Origin: Mycoplasmataceae bacterium
GTDB taxonomy: Bacteria > Bacillota_I > Bacilli_A > Mycoplasmatales > Mycoplasmoidaceae
Assembly (NCBI GenBank): GCA_016288695.1
Contig: JAEELD010000004.1
Coordinates: 1-62,851, forward strand
Length of the DNA: 62,851 bases
Reading direction: 5' to 3'
Positions within the stretch are counted from its first letter, which is position 1. Each line of letters begins with the position of its first letter. Shown here one piece after another: positions 20,971-34,088 of this stretch. The position numbers were made by a program, and so were the translations under genes. The notes beneath the pieces are model-generated. The model saw nothing but the letters and a program-made list of their open reading frames with translations. It made no database searches and was not told the origin of the DNA.

Positions 20971-22779
20971 TTACTCGTTTTTTAATTTTTCTTTCATTTG
21001 GTTTTTAATTATGTCTGCACTAGTACCAAAAACTGCGTAAACTAATTGTTTACTTGGCTTTATAACACCTTTTGCACCTAGCTCAATCAGCTTTCTTTCA
21101 TTAACTTTACTTTGGTTAACAACTTTAATTCGTAATTTTGTTATACATGCATCAACATTAACAATGTTTTCTTTACCACCATATGCTTTTATTATTTCAT
21201 CAATTTTATTATTTTTTTCATTTATGCTTTCGGAATTTTCAACTGCTTTTTTAAGTTTAAGTGACTGATAGTCTTTTTTGTTAAATAATCTAACTGTATC
21301 GTTTCTACCTGGTGTAGAAATGTTAAATTTCTTTATAAAGAATAAGAAGCCAAAAAAGTATATTGGAGATAAGCCAAGACCAATGATTATTGCAATTCAA
21401 CATTTTGCCCCAGCACCAGCAATATCTGGCAATACACCATAAATTAAAAAGTCTAATACCCCTGCAGAAAATGTCATCCCAACATGTGCATTTAATATAT
21501 TCATCAATCAAAAACTTATTGCACATAATACAGCATGGAAGCCATAATACAATCATGGAGCAAGAAATAGGAAAGTAAATTCAATTGGTTCTGTTATCCC
21601 TGTTAGGAATGTAGTCATAGCTGCTCCTATTATTGCACCAAATGCCAGTTTTCGTTGTTCTCCTCTTGGAGCAGACATTATCATTGCTAAACCAGCAAAT
21701 GGTAATCCAAGCATCATGAATGGATATTTTCCTTGCATATACTGTCCGGGGTTAACACCTTTAAAGTTTTCTTTAATTAAATCAAAAGTTATTAATTTTC
21801 CTTCAATAGTTCTTCCAACTAAATGTGCATTAGCAAACATTCAACAATATTGGTCACCAGCAATTGTTGTCCCTCCTGTATATTGAGGTTCCACTTTATG
21901 CAACCATTCAATTCATGTGTATGATAATTCATTCCCATCTATCATTATTTTGTTGCGTAATTCGATAGTCCCACCAGCTGATGTAAATCATAATGGGGTA
22001 TAAAATGCATGATGTAAACCTAATGGAACAAGTGAACGTTCAGTGTACCCAAAAATTAATGAATTCACCCCCCCTGGTGCTTGTCCTACGATTTCTCCAA
22101 ATTTAATTAGACCTAAACCAAATAGTGGCCAAATTATAGAAAAAATTAAAGAAATGAATATCATTGAGATGAAGACAATTATTGGTATAAATCTTACACC
22201 CGAGAAGAAACTAATAGCTTGTGGCAGCTGGATATTTTTGAATTTATTGTATAGAATTGAAACCACATATCCTACAATAATTCCACCAAAAACAGAGGTT
22301 TGTAATGAAGTTATACCTACATTTGAGCCAAAAATTGCATCAAATTGAGTTTTATCATAGTGGTATCAAAGAAAGTTATATCCTCCACCATTTTTTATAA
22401 TCAGAGCACTTTGAAATGCACAAAATGTGATTCACCCAACAAAGGCACTTAAACCTGCTGTACCTACATCACTACTAAATGTTATAGCAACAGCGATGCA
22501 AAATAATATAGGAAGGTTATTAAATATTGCTTCACCTGGCATTTTCAAAATTTGTCCAAGAATTCTTCAAATAGTTCCATCTTGTGTTTTTGACACAATT
22601 GTAGCACCTATACCTAAAAACAACCCAGCTATTGGAAGCATTGCAATAGGGAGCATTAATCCTCTTGACAATTTAGCAATAAATTCCTTTACTGAATCAG
22701 TTTTTTTTATGCTAGTATTATTAGACATATTTACTGATGATTTTTCTTTATTTGATCGAATAATTCTAAAAAAATTCAT
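20971..22779 (-). CDS. ptsG: PTS glucose-type transporter, EIICB
   Basis: The 602-aa protein is read through many TGA codons. It imports and phosphorylates a hexose, most likely glucose. The N-terminal EIIC membrane domain begins near KLSRGLMLPIAMLPIAGL and carries the sugar-site motif GITEPIEF at 394-401. The C-terminal EIIB domain holds the phosphocysteine Cys545 in VDACITKLR. No EIIA domain is fused. The start ATG at 22779 is chosen; Met18 at 22728 fits the family start equally well and a TTG lies at 22800. No ribosome site supports any of them. Substrate specificity is inferred from the glucose/N-acetylglucosamine family. Confidence 0.92.
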
Positions 22780-22822
22780 ACAATGTACACGAAGTAACAA
22801 AAATATTTTATCTATTCATTTT

Positions 22823-22828
22823 ATTATA
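22823..22828 (-). promoter_or_regulatory. Candidate -10 box of ptsG
   Basis: The complement reads TATAAT, 44 bases upstream of the chosen ptsG ATG. No convincing -35 box is present. Confidence 0.35.
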
Positions 22829-23006
22829 GTTTAAAATGAATATAATTACATTTTTCAGTTTTTTAAAAAGGTTGATTAAATATTGCTTGTACCTTTAGAG
22901 ATAATTTTGGTCCCATTGTTGTTTATTTGAAAAAAAGAATTTGGTAAGAATTTAGATTGAGAATAATTGATAAGTAATAATGAATGTACGTTGAATATGT
23001 TTAATC

Positions 23007-23012
23007 TATAAT
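23007..23012 (+). promoter_or_regulatory. Candidate -10 box of the atp operon
   Basis: TATAAT lies 77 bases upstream of the atpB ATG. A TTGAAT at 22991-22996 is too close to be a standard -35. There is no atpI-like gene between. Confidence 0.35.
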
Positions 23013-23088
23013 GTTAAAAACATAAAATTAAACTTTATTAATATTATTAATGAACAGCAATTAATTTCATTTATAAAATGTATTAGAT

Positions 23089-23820
23089 ATGATAAGTAAC
23101 ATTTTGGAAGAGTATGACCCTTATAAAATTCAACCACAAATTTTTTCAATAATAGTTGTTTTTCTGATATTGTTATTTTGTTCACTATTTTATTTTTTTG
23201 AATTAAAAAAACAAAAGCCAGATAGGGCACCAAATGGTTTTGTATTAGTTATTCAAATGTATGTTGAATATATTCGTGATTTAACAGTTTCAATTTTAGG
23301 TTATAAATATGAAAAACTGACTCCTTATTTTATTGTTTTATTTTCATATTTGCTTATTTCTAATACTATTGGTATTATTGGTATTTCCAACCCCACATCA
23401 TCATTAACTGTTACATTATCAATGGGTCTGGTTACATGAATTGGGATGTTTGTTTTTGGTTTTAGATATCAGAAAATCTCATATTTAAAAAAATTTTGCT
23501 TCAAAATTGCCATAAAAAATAAAGATGTTCCAATTATGCTTAATCCATTAGAAATAATTGGTCAAATTACACCATTAGTAAGTATTTCCTTTAGGCTATG
23601 GGGAAATATTTTTGCTGGTAGTGTAATTTTGGAATTATGATATGCTTTTTGTAATGAAATTTTTCAGCATGTTCCATTGTTAGGTGTTTTTAATTTATTA
23701 GGTTGTATAACATCTCCACCAATTCATATTTATTTTGACCTGCTTTGTGGAGTTATACAAGCACTTGTATTCACGCTCTTAACAATGGTTTATTGAAATT
23801 TAGAAAAAGGGGAAGAATAA
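23089..23820 (+). CDS. atpB: ATP synthase Fo subunit a
   Basis: The 243-aa polytopic membrane protein is read through TGA at 23437 and 23638. It forms the proton half-channels next to the c-ring. The essential arginine is Arg169 in SISFRLWGNIFAG, the counterpart of E. coli Arg210. The C-terminal helix is QALVFTLLTMVYW. It is the first gene of an atpBEFHAGDC operon; the order and single copies are standard for mycoplasmas. Confidence 0.94.
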
Positions 23821-23899
23821 AACATATTTACTTATTCAATATAATAGTAAAATTAGTTAAATAAAAATAAGTTTATTCAATTTAAACTAGAGGTAATTT

Positions 23900-24169
23900 A
23901 TGGATATAGATATATTGCTAAAAATATCAGAGGTAGCAAGCCAAACTGATAAATTTGGAGCATTAATTGGTGCAGGTATAGCATTAATTGGTGCAGTTGG
24001 AACAGGAGCAGGGCAAGGATATGCAGTTGGTAAAGCATGTGAAGCTGTTGCAAGAAACCCTGAAGCAGAATCAAAAATTCGTACTATGTTAATTGTTGGT
24101 TGTGCAATTGCAGAAACTTCTGCCATTTATTCACTAATAGTAGCAATTTTATTAATTTTTGTTTCATAG
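23900..24169 (+). CDS. atpE: ATP synthase Fo subunit c
   Basis: The 89-aa hairpin of two membrane helices forms the rotor ring. The polar loop is ARNPEAE (51-57) and the ion-binding carboxylate is Glu72 in AIAETSAIYSL. The N-terminus is about 15 residues longer than the shortest bacterial c subunits. There is no glutamine or serine-threonine signature of the sodium type at the site, so proton coupling is more likely. The gene lies 79 bases after atpB and abuts atpF. Confidence 0.95.
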   Translation: MDIDILLKISEVASQTDKFGALIGAGIALIGAVGTGAGQGYAVGKACEAVARNPEAESKIRTMLIVGCAIAETSAIYSLIVAILLIFVS

Positions 24170-24799
24170 ATGAAAATATTTAGTAAAGTTATCGCTATTT
24201 TAATAGCTATAGGTTGTTTTTTTATTTTATTTTTTCTAACAGGCTGTTCCCCAATTGAAAAAGGTACAGTACTTGATTTGTTGCTTCCAGATGTTGGTGT
24301 TTTTATCACTCATGTTGTTGCAACATTATTTTTAATTCTTATCATTTTCTATTTGGTTTGAAAGCCAACAAAATCATCTTTATCTAAACGAAAAGAGTAT
24401 ATTCAAAGTAAAATAGATGAAGCTAATAAGGCCAAAAGTGAAGCATTAAAAAATTTTCAAGATTCAGAGTCATTAAAAATTAAAGCTTTTTCTGATGCCA
24501 ATGAGATAATTGATCATGCTATAAAAAAGGCAGAAACTGATAAAGAAAAAATTTTATCCGAAGCAAGAAAAATTTCAAATAATATGCTTAATCAAGCCTC
24601 TGAAGAAATTTTAAAAATGAGAATTTTAAATGAAAAAAACATAAAAAAGCAGGTTTTAAATATTGCATTTGAAGCCTCTAAATTTTTTCTAAAAGATAAA
24701 ATTAATCGTGAGGAATCTGATGAATATGTTGATGAATTTATAAAAAAATTAGACTCTAAAAAGAGTAGCGATAAAACAATGAATACCAAAGCTAAATAA
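24170..24799 (+). CDS. atpF: ATP synthase Fo subunit b, lipoprotein type
   Basis: The 209-aa peripheral-stalk subunit begins directly after the atpE stop. Residues 1-26 form a lipoprotein signal ending in the lipobox LTGC, with Cys26 the expected acylated residue. This is followed by a second membrane helix (about 45-64) and a long charged coiled-coil stretch rich in Lys, Glu and Ala. A lipoprotein-type b subunit is known from other mycoplasmas. TGA at 24359 encodes Trp just after the membrane helix, a common position for it in b subunits. Confidence 0.93.
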
Positions 24800-24823
24800 T
24801 ATTAACATTTAATAAAAATAATA

Positions 24824-25426
24824 ATGAATAGTAAATTAATTTCTTTATATTCTCAAATTCTATTTGAATATGCTTTAAAAAATAATAAATTAGAAACATA
24901 TTATGATTTATTATCATCTTTGTTAAAGACTTTTGAAGATTCAGATAAATTATTTTATTTTTTATTCTTATCATATGCTAAAAAGCAATTCAAGAAGAAA
25001 ATAGTTTATGATATATTTCATGAACAATTAGATTTTTTTATTATTACTTTCATTTGAGCAATTATTGATTTTAACCACGTTCAATTGATTGTTAAAATTT
25101 TTACTGATTTTTTATTTAAGGTAAATAGATTCAAAAAAATAAAATATGTAAAAATTTATTCTAGTAATAAGTTGTCTAAATCTAGTTTAGAAAAGTTAAA
25201 GAATTATTTAAAAAAATATTTTAATTCAGATATTCTTTTAAAGAATATTGTTAATAATGATTTCATAGGCGGAATAAAGTTAGAAACAGAAAACTTTTCA
25301 ATAGATAACTTAATTTCATCTAGATTAATTAAGATGAAGAATAACCTTATTGATGATGTTATCAATAATGACAATAGCAGTTATCTTCATAGTGGTTTAG
25401 AAAGTGGGTTAAATAATGTCAAATAA
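24824..25426 (+). CDS. atpH: ATP synthase F1 subunit delta
   Basis: The 200-aa protein occupies the delta position in the operon. The N-terminal part ([18 protein letters not shown]) resembles the helical OSCP/delta domain. The C-terminal part ([20 protein letters not shown]) matches the conserved IGG block of delta subunits. Overall conservation is low, as is usual for delta. It overlaps the atpA start by 11 bases, indicating translational coupling. Confidence 0.9.
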
Positions 25427-26978
25427 GTTAGATATGTTTTCATCAATCATAAAATCAAAGATTGATAAGTATTTGGATAAAATCGAGAAACATGAAGATG
25501 GTTATGTGATTTCAGTTAAAGATGGTGTAGTCATTGCAAATGGGCTATCAGATGTAATGTTGGATGAAACAGTCATTTTCGAGAATGGCACACATGGTAT
25601 TGTAATGAATCTTGAGGAAGATTGCGTTTGTATAATTTGTCTTGGAAATTTTAGTGATATAAAAGAGGGCTCGCTAGTTAAAAGAACAAAAAATATTCTA
25701 TCAGTTGGTGTTGGTGATAATTTGTTAGGGAGGATCGTTGATCCGTTAGGAAAAGCAATAGATGGAAATACACCAATAACTAATTACACTGCTTTTAATC
25801 CAATTGATACATTAGCACCAGGTGTCATGAAGCGAAAAAGTGTTAACCAACCACTCGAAACAGGTATTTTGTTAATTGATTCAATGTTTCCGATTGGTAA
25901 AGGACAAAGGGAATTAATTATTGGTGATAGACAAACAGGAAAAACAACAATAGCAATTGATACAATAATAAATCAAAAAAATAAAAATGTTTATTGTGTT
26001 TATGTAGCAATAGGTCAAAAAAATTCATCAGTAATGCAAGTTTCAATGACCTTGAAATATCATGATGCTTTGAAGTATACAACAATAGTTAGCGCTGCTG
26101 CTAGTGATGCCCCCGCTATAAAATATATTGCTCCATATTCTGGTATGGCAATTGCAGAATATTGGATGTCAAAGGGCAAAGATGTTCTGATAATTTTTGA
26201 TGATTTATCTAAACATGCTGCTAGTTATCGAACAATTTCATTATTATTAAGAAGACCACCAGGGAGAGAAGCGTATCCTGGTGATATTTTTTATCTTCAT
26301 TCACGTTTATTAGAAAGAGCTTGTAGATTGGATAAGAAATTTGGTGGTGGGAGCATTACAGCATTGCCAATTATTGAGACACAGGCTGAGGATATTTCAG
26401 CATATATACCAACAAATGTTATTTCAATCACTGATGGACAATTATTTATGGTTTCTTCAATGTTTAATGAGGGACAAAGACCTGCTATTAGTACAGGACT
26501 ATCAGTTTCTAGAGTTGGTTCAGCTGCACAAATAAAAGCAATGAAACAAGTGTGTAGTTCATTAAAATTAGAATTAGCTCAATATGAAGAATTGATTTCG
26601 TTTAGTCAATTTAGTAGTGATTTGGATAAATCAACAAAAAAAATTTTGGAACACGGAAAAAGAATAATGTTAGTTATAAATCAAATTAAAAACAATACAA
26701 TGGATCAATTTGATCAAATAATTATTCTTTTTGCGGTCAAATATTATTTAATTGATTGGATCCCATTAGATAAAATTTCATTATTTAAAGAAGAATTGCC
26801 TACATTTATTAATAAACATAAAATAAGAAAAATTTTAGTTGAGAAAAAAGAATTTACTAACGATATGATTAATGAAATGTCAGCCCTTATTAAGTCATTT
26901 GTTAAGCAATTTGTTAGTAAGATAAAAGATTATGATCCAAAAAAATATGGAGATATAAATATTTTTAAAAAGTTTTAA
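25416..26978 (+). CDS. atpA: ATP synthase F1 subunit alpha
   Basis: The 520-aa non-catalytic nucleotide-binding subunit carries the Walker A-type loop GDRQTGKT at 170-177 and the arginine-finger block [14 protein letters not shown]. The family sequence [20 protein letters not shown] is intact. The frame has no TGA codon. The start at 25416 lies within the end of atpH. Confidence 0.97.
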   Translation: MSNKLDMFSSIIKSKIDKYLDKIEKHEDGYVISVKDGVVIANGLSDVMLDETVIFENGTHGIVMNLEEDCVCIICLGNFSDIKEGSLVKRTKNILSVGVGDNLLGRIVDPLGKAIDGNTPITNYTAFNPIDTLAPGVMKRKSVNQPLETGILLIDSMFPIGKGQRELIIGDRQTGKTTIAIDTIINQKNKNVYCVYVAIGQKNSSVMQVSMTLKYHDALKYTTIVSAAASDAPAIKYIAPYSGMAIAEYWMSKGKDVLIIFDDLSKHAASYRTISLLLRRPPGREAYPGDIFYLHSRLLERACRLDKKFGGGSITALPIIETQAEDISAYIPTNVISITDGQLFMVSSMFNEGQRPAISTGLSVSRVGSAAQIKAMKQVCSSLKLELAQYEELISFSQFSSDLDKSTKKILEHGKRIMLVINQIKNNTMDQFDQIIILFAVKYYLIDWIPLDKISLFKEELPTFINKHKIRKILVEKKEFTNDMINEMSALIKSFVKQFVSKIKDYDPKKYGDINIFKKF

Positions 26979-26989
26979 TTTGGTGCATT

Positions 26990-27871
26990 ATGGAATCAAT
27001 TAATGGGATAAAAAAAAGAATAGGTGTTATTTCTATGATAGATAAAATTTCACAAGCCATGGAATTGGTATCTATTGCAAAGATTAAATCGATTAAATCA
27101 AAGTTTGAAGATTCTAAAAAATTTACTTATAACACATTTCAAATAATGTCTGAATTAATTAATTCTGCTTCTAATGTTAATAACAAATATTTAAAAAAAA
27201 TTAATGACTCAAAAAAGAAGTTATATGTTTTGATATCCTCTTCTATGGGCTTATGTGGATCATATAATATAACAATATGTAAATTTTTGCTTAATCTATT
27301 AGATAGTAATGATGACATAATTGTTATTGGTCAAGGTGGTTTTAATTATCTAAGATCTTGTGGGTACAGAAAGCAGATAATTAGTTTTTATAGGTTTGAT
27401 TTAAATGATAATTTTAGTATGATAGAATCTGCAATTGGAAAAAAAATAATTAGTGATTATTTTGAAGGGTTATATGATAATATTTTTATTGTTTATACAT
27501 CTTATATCAATGCTTTAAAATTTTCTCCTAAAATTTTTAGTTTTTTACCAATTGATAAAACTTTTTTTACTAGTATAAACAAAATAAATCCGAACACTGA
27601 TTTGAATAGTTTGAATCAGGTTATTAGTTATGAGCCAAATAAAGAAAAAATATTTATCAATTTTTTATTATTTTTCTTTTCTTCATTTTTACATTCATGT
27701 TGTATAGAATCAACATTATGTGAATTTTCTGCCCGTCAATCAGCTATGAAAAATGCTAATGATAATGTTAAAAAAATTAAAAATGAATTAATGGTTAAAT
27801 ACAATCAAATAAGACAAGAAAAAATAACTCAAGAAATAAATGAGATAATTTCAGGGAGGGACATTAGTTAA
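26990..27871 (+). CDS. atpG: ATP synthase F1 subunit gamma
   Basis: The 293-aa central-stalk rotor subunit has N-terminal helix KKRIGVISMIDKISQAMELV and C-terminal helix ESTLCEFSARQSAMKNANDN, both diagnostic. A conserved SSSMGLCGSYN block follows the first helix. It lies between atpA (11 bases) and atpD (3 bases). Confidence 0.95.
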   Translation: MESINGIKKRIGVISMIDKISQAMELVSIAKIKSIKSKFEDSKKFTYNTFQIMSELINSASNVNNKYLKKINDSKKKLYVLISSSMGLCGSYNITICKFLLNLLDSNDDIIVIGQGGFNYLRSCGYRKQIISFYRFDLNDNFSMIESAIGKKIISDYFEGLYDNIFIVYTSYINALKFSPKIFSFLPIDKTFFTSINKINPNTDLNSLNQVISYEPNKEKIFINFLLFFFSSFLHSCCIESTLCEFSARQSAMKNANDNVKKIKNELMVKYNQIRQEKITQEINEIISGRDIS

Positions 27872-29711
<1,840 letters not shown>

Positions 29712-29713
29712 TT

Positions 29714-29746
29714 ATTAATTGAAATTATCAATTAATTTCTTTTTTT
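29714..29746 (+). terminator. Terminator of the atp operon
   Basis: An 8-bp stem (ATTAATTG 29714-29721 with CAATTAAT 29729-29736) around a 7-base loop is followed by TTCTTTTTTT. It sits 2 bases after the atpC stop and includes the stop codon of the convergent ung gene. It is AT-rich but well placed. Confidence 0.6.
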
Positions 29747-30381
29747 AAATATTTTTTAAGATAATTATTTGCCTTTGAAAATGGTTTAGAACCAAAAAAA
29801 TTTCTATTTGCACTTAAAGGGGAAGGATGGGACGATTTAATTACTAAATTGTTTTTTTCATTTATAAATTTTTGTTTAGATATGGATTTATTTCCTCATA
29901 AAATGTATACAAGATTTTTACATTTTTTATTAAGGAATTTAATAATTTCATCTGTTATGTATTCTCAACCCAGAGCCTTATGTGATAAAGGTTTATTTGA
30001 TTCAACTGTAAGTATTGAATTTAATAGTAAAACTCCTTGTCTTGCTCAATCTGATAAATCCCCACTTGTTCTTTTTATTTTTAAGTCATTATTTAATTCT
30101 ATTAATATGTTTTTTAGTGTTTTTGGAAGAGTATTATTTTTTACACTAAATGCAAGACCATTTGCATATCCAGGGGTATAATATGGATCTTGTCCAAGTA
30201 TAACAACTTTTGTTAATTCATAATCAAAATAATTAAAGCACTCAAAAATTTTATTTTTTTCTGGAAAAATAATTTTTTCATCATATTGTTTTTCAACACT
30301 ATTAAGAATTGAAGTATAAAACGGAAATTTAAATAACTGATTAAAAAGGGTATTTCAGTTAGTTGCTATTTTTATTTCCAT
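29725..30381 (-). CDS. ung: Uracil-DNA glycosylase
   Basis: The 218-aa family 1 enzyme, read through five TGA codons, removes uracil from DNA. The water-activating loop [17 protein letters not shown] begins at 63, with catalytic Asp65. The Leu-intercalation and His loop [16 protein letters not shown] has His185. The start ATG at 30379-30381 overlaps the lipoprotein stop (TAATG), so it is probably translated as the last gene of the rpsF-dnaB transcript. Length is normal. Confidence 0.95.
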
Positions 30382-32192
30382 TAATAAACTAATTTGTAGA
30401 TTTCAGATGATTTAACAGTATTTTTCCTTGTTGTAAAATCACCATTTGGAAAACAATTATACATTCATTTAAAGATTGCAAATGGATCATTATTAAATAA
30501 GTCAAATGATCGTTTGAATTCAATTTCATTAATTGTCTCGATTTTAAAATTCATTAAATTGTTTATTATTTTGTAAAAATTTTTTGATAGCTCTTTTTCA
30601 TCAGAGAAATCTAATACTCATGATTTATATGAATTATCTTTATCATCGATATTAATTTGTTTGTAGCATTTAGTGTTGAATGCTAGATATGCTGGAAAAA
30701 TTGTGCTATATCCATTAAAATATGGAACTTTTGTTTTAAAATGAACTGATTCATTTTTTTTGTTTTTATACTCATAATTAATTTCTGTTAATGTATAGTT
30801 TGCTAATGCAATAAAATCACCCGTATTGATGTCGTTGTTTTCAATTCAAAATTTTATAGTTGGATCAATTTTTGTTAAGTCTATTTTTTCTGTTTCTCAT
30901 CAACCATCATACTTTGTTGGTTCTGTAGATTGGCTACTAGAAGGAAAGGTTTGATTAAAAGATAAACCACTAATTTTTGGTTCTGAATCAGTTTTATTTT
31001 TAAATGATGATCATACATTTGTTGCATTGATTGCATTATTTATTGCTATTTTATCTGTAGATAACCAATCACTATTAAAAATAGAATTTTTATCCATCAT
31101 TGGGTCATAATACCCATTTAATATGTTATTTAATTTTATTAATACTGGCACATTTGCTATACTTGTTAAGTCTGTGCAAATGCCATCATCATAAGCATAT
31201 TGAAAATATTTTGAAAAATTATTATCACTTATTTCTTTTCTTTCATATGTCCATTTATTGTCACCTTCATATTTATAATTTCCTACTCCATCATTTGTCA
31301 TTACAAATGGTGGTATTTTTTTATTTAGATTTTCTTGGTTATCATAATTAAAATCAATTAATTCTTTTTTTTCATTTAAAAGTGGGAAGGGAGAATTATT
31401 TTTTTCACTTAAATCAACTCCAGATTTTTTAGCTTTTCATTCAACATCATATGGACCAAATTTGAAATGAGAATTTCCCTGTGAAAGTAAATTAGCTTCG
31501 TCATAACAAAATTCAAAAAAATTTGTATTTGTTTGACTTCCTATTTCTCCTTTTTCAAAACCACTTTTCTCATTATTTGCATATATTATTGAAAGTTTTT
31601 TAGATATTTCATCATTATTTTTTTGTTGAATAATTTTTGTCTGGCATTTATTCATATATCCTATAAGTGATAACAAATTATTAGTGATCAAATTTGTTGA
31701 ATTCATAGCTATATATATGTTGTAATTTTGAAATGAAGTTGTATCATAATGATCTTTTGTAGATATTCATTTACTATCATTAAATAAATCTTTTTTAAAA
31801 GTTCATGGCTTTTGGTTGTCTTCATTAGAGTATTTAAGATTTGGATTATTTGTGTTATACGAATATGCATATAAATCATTAATTTCTGGTGAAAAGTTAG
31901 CATTGTATGATCTTGTAAATTTATAATTTTCTGGCAAATATCAAATGATATTTTTTTTATTATCTTCTATTTCTTTTGTGCTTTCTTCATATTGACCATT
32001 TTCAATGAATGGATCTAGAACTTTACTTCCATCATATGGATTAGTATTTGTTGAAATAGGAATTAAGTGTTGTGATATATTTGAACATGAAGTTAAAGTA
32101 ACCATTGGCATAAATAAAGTAACAATTATTGCCAAATGAACTGCAATATATCTTTTTAATTTATTTTTTGCTTTTATTCTTCTTAATTTCAT
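30381..32192 (-). CDS. Predicted lipoprotein, unknown function
   Basis: The 603-aa protein is read through several TGA codons. Residues 1-36 form a basic N-terminus, a hydrophobic core and the lipobox LTSC, with Cys36 as the acylation site, so it should be exported and membrane-anchored. The rest is hydrophilic, rich in Asn, Lys, Asp and Ser, with no recognised domain. ATG at 32192 is preferred over an upstream in-frame start at 32279 that would overlap dnaB. It lies 4 bases after dnaB and overlaps ung by one base. A surface protein inside a replication/repair transcript is odd, and its function is unknown. Confidence 0.82.
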
Positions 32193-32196
32193 GAAA

Positions 32197-33621
32197 TTAT
32201 TTGATTTCTTTTTTATCATATTCTGTAAATTTTCCATAATTTTTAATGAAGTTAAGAACAACTTTTCCAGTAGCTCCATTCCGATGCTTTTCTATTATGT
32301 ATTCTATTTCTTCTGCATTTAATGGATTAACTTCATTATTATCTAAATTATCTTTTTTATATCTATAGTATAGGAAACTTACTATATCAGCGTCTTGTTC
32401 AATTGCCCCTGATTCCCTTAAATCTGATAGTAATGGGTGAGGATTTTCGTCAGTTGATGCTTTTGCTCTTTGTTCTATTGCCCTTGATAATTGTGCCAAT
32501 GCTAAAATTGGTGTGTTGTTTTGACGTGCAATAATTTTTAGTAGTCTTGAAATATTAGAAACTTCTTGTTGTCTATTAATGTTTGCAAATTTGTTTCCTG
32601 TATTCCCTTTCAATAATTGTAGATAGTCTACTACAACTAGTTTTATATCATAGTTAGCTGACAGTTGCTTTAGTTTTGATTGAATGTCAATTATTGAAAG
32701 ATCACTCGAATCATCAATAATAATTGGTAATTTAGCTAGCAATGATAGAGTCATAGATAAACTATCATATTCTATAGGAGATAAGTTTCCTCTTTGTATT
32801 TTTTTAAGATCTACGGTCGACTCATTGGCAATCATTCGTTGTATAACTTGCTTTGCTGACATTTCAATAGAAAAAAGAACTATTAATGGCTTTTTTTTGA
32901 TTTGATTAAAATTTTTTGTATTTAAGATTGATTTTGCACTATTTAATATAAAGTTCAATGCTAATGCAGTTTTTCCTACACCCGGTCTTGCTGCAAGAAT
33001 AATTAAGTCCCCTTTTTGGAATCCATCTGTCAGATTGTTTATTCCTTTAAAACCAGTATCAAGGCCTGATATTTTTGAAGTGTCTTTATTGATTAAATTA
33101 GCTAATTGATTGCGATAAGAATTAATAATTTCACTTATTGGATGGATCTGATCAATTTTCTTCGAATTTATAATATTTGTAAATTCAGTTAGGGCATTAA
33201 ATATATTTTCATTAAAATTCATTAATTCAGGTTTAAAATCTACTAATTTTTTGCCAAAATTATTTATTTGTGAAATAATTGATTGCTCTTTCACGTAATC
33301 AATATATACATCAGCATCAGCACTTGATGTGTATTCAGAATTCACAATATTAATAATTTCATTAAAATTTTTTATGTTGTTTGATAAATTTTCATTAGAT
33401 TTAATATTTTCAATTAATAAAGATACATTTATTTGCTTACCAACTTTGTATATATTGCTAATTGCTAAAAAAATATATTTATATGTAAGATTCGAAAAAT
33501 CAGAATATGTCAATTTTGTTATTGCATTTTCGAGTACATTTGTGTCATTAAGCATACAGCTAATGATATATCGTTCATATTTGGAATTATCAATTTTTGG
33601 ATTATTATTTTTGTTTGACAT
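32197..33621 (-). CDS. dnaB: Replicative DNA helicase DnaB
   Basis: The 474-aa helicase has an N-terminal helical domain (ERYIISCMLND...) and a RecA-like motor. Walker A is ARPGVGKT at 211-218, Walker B-type VVVDYLQLL follows, and the C-terminal blocks SRLLKIIARQ, LAQLSRAIEQR and LSDLRESGAIEQDAD are diagnostic. It unwinds DNA at the replication fork. It sits 17 bases after rplI, an order common in Firmicutes and Mollicutes. Confidence 0.96.
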   Translation of the reverse strand: MSNKNNNPKIDNSKYERYIISCMLNDTNVLENAITKLTYSDFSNLTYKYIFLAISNIYKVGKQINVSLLIENIKSNENLSNNIKNFNEIINIVNSEYTSSADADVYIDYVKEQSIISQINNFGKKLVDFKPELMNFNENIFNALTEFTNIINSKKIDQIHPISEIINSYRNQLANLINKDTSKISGLDTGFKGINNLTDGFQKGDLIILAARPGVGKTALALNFILNSAKSILNTKNFNQIKKKPLIVLFSIEMSAKQVIQRMIANESTVDLKKIQRGNLSPIEYDSLSMTLSLLAKLPIIIDDSSDLSIIDIQSKLKQLSANYDIKLVVVDYLQLLKGNTGNKFANINRQQEVSNISRLLKIIARQNNTPILALAQLSRAIEQRAKASTDENPHPLLSDLRESGAIEQDADIVSFLYYRYKKDNLDNNEVNPLNAEEIEYIIEKHRNGATGKVVLNFIKNYGKFTEYDKKEIK

Positions 33622-33638
33622 TTTTTTTATTGTATTTA

Positions 33639-34079
33639 TTATGATTCAGTAACTAATACAGTTAATTTGGCAACAACATTTTTATAAAGGTTTAGCGGTA
33701 TGTTTGCTTTGCCAATTTTTAAACTTTGAAAATCATTACTGAACATATATTTACTAATGAGAATACCTTTTTCTTTTAATGAATCAATTATTTGTTTTTG
33801 ACTAATTGACCCAAAAACATTACCAGAATTGGTTTTTAAACTAAAATTTAGAGTTATATTTTCTATTTGTTTTTTGAGTTGAATTGCATCCTTGATATTT
33901 TTTTCTTCATTTTCATTTTGAATTTTTAAGTCTTCTTTTAAATGTTCTAGACTATTTTTAGAACATACAACAGCATATTTTTTAGGCAAAAGGAAATTTT
34001 TATAATATCCATCAGCAACATTAACAATGTCGTTTTTTTTCCCTAGATTTTTTACATCTTGAAGAAGAATAACTTTCAT
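33639..34079 (-). CDS. rplI: 50S ribosomal protein L9
   Basis: The 146-aa protein opens with MKVILLQDVKNLGKKNDIVN and the GYYKNFLLPKKYA signature, then a charged central helix and a C-terminal domain with GNVFGSISQKQI. L9 binds 23S rRNA near the L1 stalk. It lies between rpsR and dnaB. Confidence 0.96.
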   Translation of the reverse strand: MKVILLQDVKNLGKKNDIVNVADGYYKNFLLPKKYAVVCSKNSLEHLKEDLKIQNENEEKNIKDAIQLKKQIENITLNFSLKTNSGNVFGSISQKQIIDSLKEKGILISKYMFSNDFQSLKIGKANIPLNLYKNVVAKLTVLVTES

Positions 34080-34088
34080 TTGATTAAT

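Larger units (their letters stand above)
22780..23088. other. Divergent promoter region between ptsG and atpB
   Basis: This 309-base non-coding spacer carries candidate -10 boxes for both directions. It also has a loose inverted repeat AAAGGT...ACCTTT near 22865-22895. I see no gene, and no recognised catabolite operator. Confidence 0.5.

Noticed and set aside
21323-21556. 77-codon frame on the - strand
   Set aside because: It is an out-of-frame shadow of ptsG; the real frame continues through TGA codons here into the EIIB domain.
29849-30181. 110-codon frame on the + strand
   Set aside because: It lies entirely antisense to ung, which has a complete set of catalytic motifs.
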